Of a DNA stretch of 64,000 nucleotides, positions 58,547 to 64,000 are shown piece after piece. The notes under the pieces are model-generated. The model was not told the DNA's origin. It saw only the letters and a program-made list of their open reading frames with translations, and searched no databases. A program made the position numbers and the translations under genes. Every line of letters begins with the position of its first letter. The first letter of the stretch is position 1. Origin of the DNA: Phycisphaerales bacterium UBA7800 (GTDB taxonomy: Bacteria; Planctomycetota; Phycisphaerae; Phycisphaerales; Phycisphaeraceae); assembly GCA_002480565.1 (NCBI GenBank), contig DLCK01000051.1, positions 62,001-126,000 of the forward strand, written 5' to 3'.

Positions 58547-59576
58547 CGACGAGTTCTACGCTCGTGAAGTAATTCGAAATCCATCAGGATTGCTTGCCGT
58601 GCATGATCTATGTCGTGAATACCTGGTGTTCGCGGCCGGGTATTACCGGGATGAAGACGGGAAACAAACGACCGAAGTTCGCAACATTCATTACACACTC
58701 ACTTTTTACAACAACCTGTATGGTGAAGAACCGCTGCATAGTCTTGGTCCAATCCAGCTACGCGATTTCCAGGTTGAAATGATCAAACAGGATAAGGCCA
58801 GAACACTCATCAACAAGATGTGCGAGCATATCCGAAGGATGGTTCGTTGGGCAGTCAGCGAAGAACTGTTGGATTCACGAGTGCTCTATGCAATTGAATC
58901 CGTGACGGCCATCAAGAAGGGCAGGTCACCCAAAAAGGGAACGCCACCGGCCCGTGAGTCTGAAAAGGTTGTGGCCGCGCCATTGCTGGCAATCAACAAG
59001 GCCAAGCAGTTTCTTCCTCACACCGTCTGCGCTATGATTGACCTGCAAATGCTTACCGCTATGCGCCCCCAGGACGTGTGCGGCATGCGGCTGATCGATA
59101 TCGACATGTCCGACCATGACGTTTGGATTTACGAACCCGACAAGTTCAAGACCAAATACCGTGGCGACCGTCGCACCATCTTCCTTGGCCCGCGGTGTCA
59201 GGGGATCATCAAGCCGTTCATGAATCGTGAGCCGGTTGAAAATCTGTTCAAGCCAGAAGATGCCCAGCTGCAACGCAATGCCGCGCGTCGCGGTGACAAG
59301 GAAGCCCCCAGAACAAACAAGGGGTACGGCGACAAGTATCGACCGTTCTACGACACAGCCAGCTACAGGAAGACCATCAGGAGAGCGTGCGAATCAGCCA
59401 AGATTGATATCTGGTCACCCAACCAACTGAGACACTATGCTCACGACGAATACGAGAAAATGCTCGGCATTGAAATTACGGCCGGAATCATGGGGCATAG
59501 CGACGTAACAACCACCAAACTCTATGGTGAACGCCAGCTACAGCGTGCCCGCGAAGCGGCATTGAAATTCGCTTGA
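58395..59576 (+). CDS. int: Tyrosine recombinase (integrase) of the prophage
   Basis: A 393-residue integrase. It has an N-terminal arm and core-binding part (LAVHDLCREYLVFAAGYYRDEDG...) and catalytic motifs: Arg in LTAMRPQDVCGMRL, Lys region KFKTKYRGDRRT, LRHYAHDEYE, and GHSDVTTTKLYGE (His and nucleophile Tyr). The GTG start at 58395 overlaps xis by 152 bases. Its 3' end lies next to the intact tRNA-Val, its probable target. Confidence 0.93.
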   Translation: MATRPTDPKPKNGSWVTQWRDDEKHVRNKSFGPVKKVSKDVAYQRFTKWLSDEFYAREVIRNPSGLLAVHDLCREYLVFAAGYYRDEDGKQTTEVRNIHYTLTFYNNLYGEEPLHSLGPIQLRDFQVEMIKQDKARTLINKMCEHIRRMVRWAVSEELLDSRVLYAIESVTAIKKGRSPKKGTPPARESEKVVAAPLLAINKAKQFLPHTVCAMIDLQMLTAMRPQDVCGMRLIDIDMSDHDVWIYEPDKFKTKYRGDRRTIFLGPRCQGIIKPFMNREPVENLFKPEDAQLQRNAARRGDKEAPRTNKGYGDKYRPFYDTASYRKTIRRACESAKIDIWSPNQLRHYAHDEYEKMLGIEITAGIMGHSDVTTTKLYGERQLQRAREAALKFA

Positions 59577-59603
59577 TGTAGTAAAACGTGTAGTAAAAAG
59601 AAA

Positions 59604-59635
59604 TAAGCCCCGACGCAATGCCGGGGCTTAAATCG
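59604..59635 (+). terminator. Terminator after the prophage integrase
   Basis: Nine-base stem TAAGCCCCG (59604-59612) / CGGGGCTTA (59622-59630), loop of nine, followed by AAATCGG. It separates int from the convergent tRNA gene. Confidence 0.65.
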
Positions 59636-59662
59636 GTAAACTCTTTAAAATCAAGAGCTTGC

Positions 59663-59711
59663 AATGGGCGATACAGGGCTCGAACCTGTGACCTCACGCG
59701 TGTGAAGCGTG
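59663..59711. repeat. Right attachment site within tRNA-Val
   Basis: This 49-bp sequence is identical to 10621-10669 and covers the 3' half of the intact tRNA-Val gene from the anticodon-loop region to two bases past its 3' end. The prophage between the two copies is 49.0 kb. Confidence 0.95.
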
Positions 59712-59738
59712 CGCTCTAGCCAACTGAGCTAATCGCCC
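59665..59738 (-). tRNA. tRNA-Val (anticodon CAC)
   Basis: A 74-nt tRNA. The acceptor is GGGCGAT/ATCGCCC, the D-arm contains CTCAGTTGGCTAGAG, and the anticodon arm is CACGC-TTCACAC-GCGTG with anticodon CAC (reads GUG). The T-arm is ACAGG-TTCGAGC-CCTGT. The 3' CCA is not encoded. It is the target of both integrated elements. Confidence 0.95.
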
Positions 59739-59802
59739 GGCTAATTTAAGGCAGGCAGATAAGATACCAATATCCCGTCGAACGTCAAGTGACGCAGGCG
59801 AA

Positions 59803-60084
59803 TCAGGATTGGGACTTGGTGGATTCGTTTTCCGAATTCATCGTCGATTGGGTTGCATCACTGTCAAGCTTGTCGGTCTTTTGTGACTCGGGGGTGTCAC
59901 TGTTGGCAGCAGATTTGAGCTCGTCTTCCACGCCGGAGAGACCCTTTTTGAATTCGACGATGCCTTTACCCAATGAGCGGCCGACTTCCGGCAGACGGCG
60001 TCCAAAGACCAATAGCCCGATGATGGCCAGGACAATGAGTTCCGGAGTTCCAATGGGGCCTAAGAATGCCAAGTGGGTCGTCAT
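59803..60084 (-). CDS. tatA: Twin-arginine translocase TatA/TatE family protein
   Basis: A 93-residue protein with the TatA pattern: a short N-terminal transmembrane helix (IGTPELIVLAIIGLLVFG), hinge, then amphipathic RRLPEVGRSLGKGIVEFKKGLSG and an acidic Ser/Thr-rich tail. TatA forms the pore used for folded proteins. It stands alone here between the tRNA and the fatty-acid genes. No tatB or tatC is adjacent. Confidence 0.9.
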   Translation of the reverse strand: MTTHLAFLGPIGTPELIVLAIIGLLVFGRRLPEVGRSLGKGIVEFKKGLSGVEDELKSAANSDTPESQKTDKLDSDATQSTMNSENESTKSQS

Positions 60085-60304
60085 ATTGCAAACCTATCGT
60101 GCGGGTACGGATTGGGCTTCACCTGATTATTCAGGCTTTATTACATTGTAGCGAGTCGACTGTGATATCACCAGTATTCATTTGTCTTGTTGCATTTGGT
60201 TATTCAAGGTATCAGCGACACGAGATTGGTAAGTATGTGTCTATGTATGTTCGGGATTTTGTATCACATGAGGTTAATATTGGACCTTGAATCAGGCGCG
60301 TAAA

Positions 60305-60336
60305 AAAAGGCAGTTCGTAATGAACTGCCTTTTGTG
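60305..60336 (-). terminator. Terminator of the fatty-acid operon
   Basis: A 12-bp stem AAAAGGCAGTTC / GAACTGCCTTTT with loop GTAAT. T runs on both strands make it possibly bidirectional. It lies 26 bases after the fabF stop. The adjacent AT-rich 60085-60302 stretch contains no supported gene. Confidence 0.85.
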
Positions 60337-60359
60337 GGTTGCTATTGGCTGGTTACCGA

Positions 60360-61595
60360 TCAGACTGTGCCGATGACAAGACTGATGTTGTGGCCACCGA
60401 ATCCGAAGGAATTGCTCATGCCGTATTGCACTTGCTTTTCCCTTGCGACATTGGGGATATAGTCCAGGTCGCATTGTTCGTCGGGGCAATCAAGGTTAAT
60501 CGTCGGAGGCAGGATGCCGGTTTGCAGAGCCTTGGTGGTCCAGATCGCTTCAACACCGCCTGAGGCACCCAGGAGATGGCCTGTCATGCTCTTGGTGGAG
60601 TTGACAGGAATCTGATAGGCACGCTCACCGAAGAGCTTCTTGACGGCTCGTGTTTCGGCAATGTCACCTAAGCCGGTGCTTGTACCATGAGCGTTGATAT
60701 AGCCGATCTGATCGGTGTTGAGTCCTGAGTCCTTAAGTGCCTGTTTCATGGCATAAGAAGCTCCGGCACCATCTTCGAGTGGGGCGGTGATATGCGATCC
60801 ATCGCAGGTACTACCGTAGCCCATCAGCTCGCCGTAGATCTTTGCTCCACGTGCTTTGGCATGTTCGTACTCTTCGAGCAAGAGGATGCCAGCACCTTCA
60901 GCCAGAACAAAGCCGTCTCTGTCCTTGTCGAAGGGGCGTGACGCCCGGGTGGGGTCGTCGTTGCGTTTGGAGAGTGCTTTGAGGGCAATGAAGCATGCGA
61001 CGCCTAGTGGCGTCATGGCTGCTTCAGAACCTCCGGAGATCATAACGTCGGCGGCATCATTGCGGATGGCGTCCACGGCTTCTCCAATGGCGTGTCCGGC
61101 GGATGCACAGGCAGTGGCCACCGCAGCGTTGGGACCCTTGAGGCCGAAGTGAATCGACACATTGCCCGCACCTGCGTTACACATGAGCTTGGGGACCATG
61201 AAGGGACTGACGCGCGATGGTCCTTTATCGATCATCTTGCGATAGCCGTCTTCAAATTCCTCGATGCCGCCAATGCCTGTACCAATAATGGCACCACAGC
61301 GCCAAGGATTGAGATCTTTAAAATCAATCCCTGCGTCATTGGTTGCGTCAATGGCCGCGTTGAGAGCGAACTGAGAGAAACGGTCCATACGCTTGGCCAC
61401 GCGTGACTCAATGTTTGGCGAATCCCAGTTGCTGACCTGGCCACCGATTTTCACGGTGTGTTCACTGGTGTCAAAGCGCGTGATCGGACCAATACCACTG
61501 GTGCCGGCGACGATCTTTTCCCAGACACTGTCAACGTTGAGGCCCAGACTGGTAACACAGCCCATGCCGGTGATGACTACTCGACGTTTACTCAT
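60360..61595 (-). CDS. fabF: 3-oxoacyl-ACP synthase II (FabF)
   Basis: A 411-residue condensing enzyme. The active-site Cys lies in ATACASAGHA (~residue 163), with His in INAHGTSTGLGD and KSMTGHLLGASGG. It elongates acyl-ACP with malonyl-ACP. The gene ends a cluster with acpP. Length and motifs are normal for KAS II. Confidence 0.97.
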   Translation of the reverse strand: MSKRRVVITGMGCVTSLGLNVDSVWEKIVAGTSGIGPITRFDTSEHTVKIGGQVSNWDSPNIESRVAKRMDRFSQFALNAAIDATNDAGIDFKDLNPWRCGAIIGTGIGGIEEFEDGYRKMIDKGPSRVSPFMVPKLMCNAGAGNVSIHFGLKGPNAAVATACASAGHAIGEAVDAIRNDAADVMISGGSEAAMTPLGVACFIALKALSKRNDDPTRASRPFDKDRDGFVLAEGAGILLLEEYEHAKARGAKIYGELMGYGSTCDGSHITAPLEDGAGASYAMKQALKDSGLNTDQIGYINAHGTSTGLGDIAETRAVKKLFGERAYQIPVNSTKSMTGHLLGASGGVEAIWTTKALQTGILPPTINLDCPDEQCDLDYIPNVAREKQVQYGMSNSFGFGGHNISLVIGTV

Positions 61596-61697
61596 ACGGA
61601 TGACTCGGCAACGTATGCATCAAAAAGAACCTGAAAGGGCGTTAAGCCCCCGCTACATCACAATGAAGCAGCAGCATCAGGTGCGATTCTTGATGAA

Positions 61698-61955
61698 TTA
61701 CTCGCCGCCTTCTTTCATGTACTTTTCGATGTATTCAATGGCTTGACCAACGGTGGTGATTTTTTCAGCCTGGTCATCGGGAATGGAGGTTTCGAATTCG
61801 TCTTCGAATTCCATCACCAATTCCACGGTGTCAAGACTGTCTGCGTTGAGGTCGTCTACAAAGTTGGTGGCTGTGGTGATTTCACCTTTGTCCACGCCCA
61901 TTTGTTCTGCCACAATCGCGATCACGCGTTCTTCAACTGACCCACTCTCACTCAT
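61698..61955 (-). CDS. acpP: Acyl carrier protein
   Basis: An 85-residue ACP starting MSESGSVEERVIAIVAEQMGV. The phosphopantetheine Ser is in DSLDTVELVM. The protein is acidic and helical. ATG 61955 is chosen because AAAGGG is six bases upstream of the pair of ATGs; 61961 is an alternative. It lies between fabG and fabF. Confidence 0.96.
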   Translation of the reverse strand: MSESGSVEERVIAIVAEQMGVDKGEITTATNFVDDLNADSLDTVELVMEFEDEFETSIPDDQAEKITTVGQAIEYIEKYMKEGGE

Positions 61956-62163
61956 ATCCATCCCTTTCTGGATTGACTGACCGGTCCTGGCATCCTTTGC
62001 CGTTTGGACCATGATTTTTAGTTAAACGAAACTCTTACCAACCTTTGGCATCACCGAAGAGGGTTCAAAAAAAACACCCTTTGGTTAGTTCCAGATTAAG
62101 GCGGATACTATAGCCGCATGCTGGTCGACTGCCAAGCGACGGAACACTCCGTCGTAAAAATAA

Positions 62164-62907
62164 TCACATTGACATGCCACCATCCACACACAAGACTTGG
62201 CCGGTGATGTACCCAGCGTCGTCAGAAGTGAGGAAATTAATGGCTGCTGCAAGTTCTTCTGGTTTCCCAAATCGTCCTACAGGCGTAACTTGCGTTGCAA
62301 ACTTTTTAACGCGGTCCGGCAGATCATTGGTCATTGCCGTTTCCACGAAACCCGGGGCCACCACATTGGCGGTGATTTTTTTGGAGGCCATTTCCTTGGC
62401 GATGGTTTTGGTAAAACCAATCAAGCCGGACTTGGCGGCGGCGTAGTTGGCTTGACCGGGATTACCGATCACGCCCGAAACGCTGCTGACATTGATGATG
62501 CGACCGAATTTGCCTCGCATCATTTGACGCAGGGCCGCACGACAGGTCACAAAGCAGGACCTCAGGTTACAGGCGATCACTTCGTCGAACTCTTCATCCG
62601 TCATGCGGAGCAGAAGGTTATCACGGGTGATGCCAGCGTTGTTAACCAGGATATCCAGGCGACCGTGATCGTCTGCGACTTTTTCGACCAGTTGGGCAAG
62701 ACCAGTATGATCGGTGATGTCACATTTGTAGACTGACGCTTTACCGCCTGCTTTTTCGATGTCATTTGCGATCGCTTCCAGGGCATCTAGACTGCGAGCA
62801 GCAAGGACCACATGACGACCGTTGGCAGCCATGAGTCGGGCGGAGGCTTCACCAATACCTCGGGAGGCGCCGGTGATCAATGCAATACGGGTGGGGGTGT
62901 CAGACAT
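62164..62907 (-). CDS. fabG: 3-oxoacyl-ACP reductase (FabG)
   Basis: A 247-residue short-chain dehydrogenase. It has NADPH site TGASRGIGEA, Asn/Ser in NNAGIT and INVSSVSGVIG, catalytic YAAAKSG, and VAPGFVETAM. It reduces 3-oxoacyl-ACP. The 207-base gap to acpP contains no further gene. Part of the fatty-acid cluster. Confidence 0.95.
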   Translation of the reverse strand: MSDTPTRIALITGASRGIGEASARLMAANGRHVVLAARSLDALEAIANDIEKAGGKASVYKCDITDHTGLAQLVEKVADDHGRLDILVNNAGITRDNLLLRMTDEEFDEVIACNLRSCFVTCRAALRQMMRGKFGRIINVSSVSGVIGNPGQANYAAAKSGLIGFTKTIAKEMASKKITANVVAPGFVETAMTNDLPDRVKKFATQVTPVGRFGKPEELAAAINFLTSDDAGYITGQVLCVDGGMSM

Positions 62908-62976
62908 AGAGTCGAATTTCCAGGTCGTGTATCAATCAGGTCGAAAGTCAATAAAGTCGAGTTTAATCTGTACAGC

Positions 62977-63891
62977 TTACTTGGGTTGAGCAAAATTCGC
63001 CACACGAGTCTTGCGATCAATGCGACGCATCAGCCCCGAAAGCACCTTGCCGGGCGCCATTTCCAGATATTCACCTTCAAGGTTGGCAACCGCCCATGCC
63101 ATGGATTGGCTCCAACGCACGGGGCTGGTGAGTTGTTCGACGAGGCGTTGCTTGATGCTGGCGATGTCTGCCTCATGTGCCACGCCGGTGACGTTACTCA
63201 GGACAGGGACACTTGGTAGCTGCCATTGGGTTTGTTCAAGGGCATCGGCCAAGCGGTCGGCAGCAGGCTGCATCAGCGGGCTATGGAACGCACCGGCAAC
63301 AGTCAGCGGGGTGGTCTTAAAGCCCATCTCCTCACCAATACTAACCGCACGTTCACAGGCATCGACACTGCCGGAGACAACCACCTGCATCGGTGAGTTG
63401 AAGTTGGCGGGGACCAGAACGCCATCACCACGAGCCTTGTCACAGAGTTCGTTGATCGCATCTTCGGTCACATCACCTGTCACAGCGACCATGGTTCCCT
63501 TGGAGTTTTCTGCAGCATCCTGCATGGCTTGGCCACGTAATCGCACGAGTTTGAGTCCAGCTTCAAAGTCCATCGCGCCAGCAAGGTGCAAGGCGGAGAA
63601 TTCACCAAGACTCAGACCCGCAGTTGCAGTCACCTTGCCAACTTCTTCACCCAATGCACGGAAGCAGGCGACGGAAGTGGTGTAGATGGCAGCTTGGGCA
63701 ATGTCAGTACGGTTAAGCTGATCGTCAGGACCTTCAAAGCAGAGCTTGGAAAGCTCAATGCCCAGGATCTTGTCCGCGTCAGCAAAGGTCTGCTTGGCAG
63801 CGTCGGATGCTTCGAACCATGCTTGTCCCATGCCGACTGCTTGAGCGCCTTGGCCGGGACAGAGAATGATGCTGTTTGGTGTATCTGTCAT
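62977..63891 (-). CDS. fabD: Malonyl-CoA:ACP transacylase (FabD)
   Basis: A 304-residue protein with GQGAQ near the N-terminus, nucleophile GLSLGEFSALHL (Ser ~residue 92), and AFHSPLM with active His. It loads malonyl groups onto ACP. ATG 63891 is preferred; an in-frame TTG lies five codons upstream. First gene in the visible cluster; fabH may be further upstream. Confidence 0.95.
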   Translation of the reverse strand: MTDTPNSIILCPGQGAQAVGMGQAWFEASDAAKQTFADADKILGIELSKLCFEGPDDQLNRTDIAQAAIYTTSVACFRALGEEVGKVTATAGLSLGEFSALHLAGAMDFEAGLKLVRLRGQAMQDAAENSKGTMVAVTGDVTEDAINELCDKARGDGVLVPANFNSPMQVVVSGSVDACERAVSIGEEMGFKTTPLTVAGAFHSPLMQPAADRLADALEQTQWQLPSVPVLSNVTGVAHEADIASIKQRLVEQLTSPVRWSQSMAWAVANLEGEYLEMAPGKVLSGLMRRIDRKTRVANFAQPK

Positions 63892-63919
63892 TTTTTTGTA
63901 TTCCAAACTTTTTGTTTTT

Positions 63920-63957
63920 TAACACGAAGGCGCGAAGGTCACGAAGGGCACGAAGAA
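63920..63957. repeat. Short CACGAAGG-type intergenic repeat
   Basis: Three to four units of [C]ACGAAGG[GC]-like sequence (AACACGAAGG, CGCGAAGG, TCACGAAGG, GCACGAAG). Such units are frequent between genes in planctomycete-type genomes. No gene is seen from 63892 to 64000. Confidence 0.6.
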
Positions 63958-64000
63958 AAGACAGTTGTTTTTTGCTTCAAGACAAAATTGTTTTTTTGCC

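Noticed and set aside
10670..59600. Canonical endolysin, holin or spanin genes
   Set aside because: No lysozyme, amidase or transglycosylase motif was found in any supported gene. Candidates are only positional.
63920..63957. CACGAAGG repeats as a possible CRISPR
   Set aside because: Units of 8-10 bases lie directly adjacent, without spacers of constant length.

Overview
The window is a bacterial chromosome segment of moderate GC. Two integrated elements stand in tandem against one tRNA-Val gene, followed by housekeeping genes. The right end (59.6-64 kb) is chromosomal: tRNA-Val(CAC), tatA, and a fatty-acid cluster fabD-fabG-acpP-fabF. The style of the integrases and the short CACGAAGG-type intergenic repeats at the far right suggest a planctomycete-like host. 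That is an inference and should be tested with 16S or marker genes.

Element 1 (left edge to about 10.67 kb; its left end lies outside the window) looks like a small integrative element or phage satellite. It carries an hsdM-hsdS-DUF262 defence operon on the minus strand. On the plus strand it has a small replication and integration module: AlpA-like regulator, DUF669-like protein, PrimPol-type primase, DnaB-like ATPase with an altered Walker A, a replication HTH protein, a pair of palindromes, a small HTH protein, and a tyrosine integrase whose last codons lie inside the tRNA-derived att sequence.

Element 2 (10621 to about 59662, about 49.0 kb) is a complete-looking temperate siphovirus-type prophage bounded by a 49-bp perfect direct repeat. 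The right copy is the 3' half of tRNA-Val. Late genes run leftward from 36.9 to 10.9 kb: a sigma-like protein, a putative homing endonuclease, receptor-binding-type proteins, terminase, DUF935 portal, a MuF protein with a zincin tail, protease/scaffold, decoration, capsid, tail tube, tail chaperones, tape measure, distal tail proteins and a lipoprotein. The immunity region (37.6-39.6 kb) has a CI-like repressor, an HSDR_N-type protein and an ImmA-like peptidase. Early genes run rightward from 39.6 to 59.6 kb: a tmRNA-like small RNA, csrA, a Rad50-like/YqaJ/RecT recombination set, replication proteins, several DNA-modification enzymes, RusA, Xis and Int.

Three observations stand out. First, a 41-bp bipartite element, TGGTT-N28-GCGGTGT on the plus strand, occurs eight times with invariant spacing at minus-strand late-gene junctions and is a candidate late promoter or activator site. 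Second, an 86-nt tmRNA-like RNA with almost no mRNA domain sits directly upstream of a phage csrA. Third, a small gene with its own Shine-Dalgarno is nested inside the C5 methyltransferase gene. No CRISPR array, rRNA operon or insertion sequence was seen.
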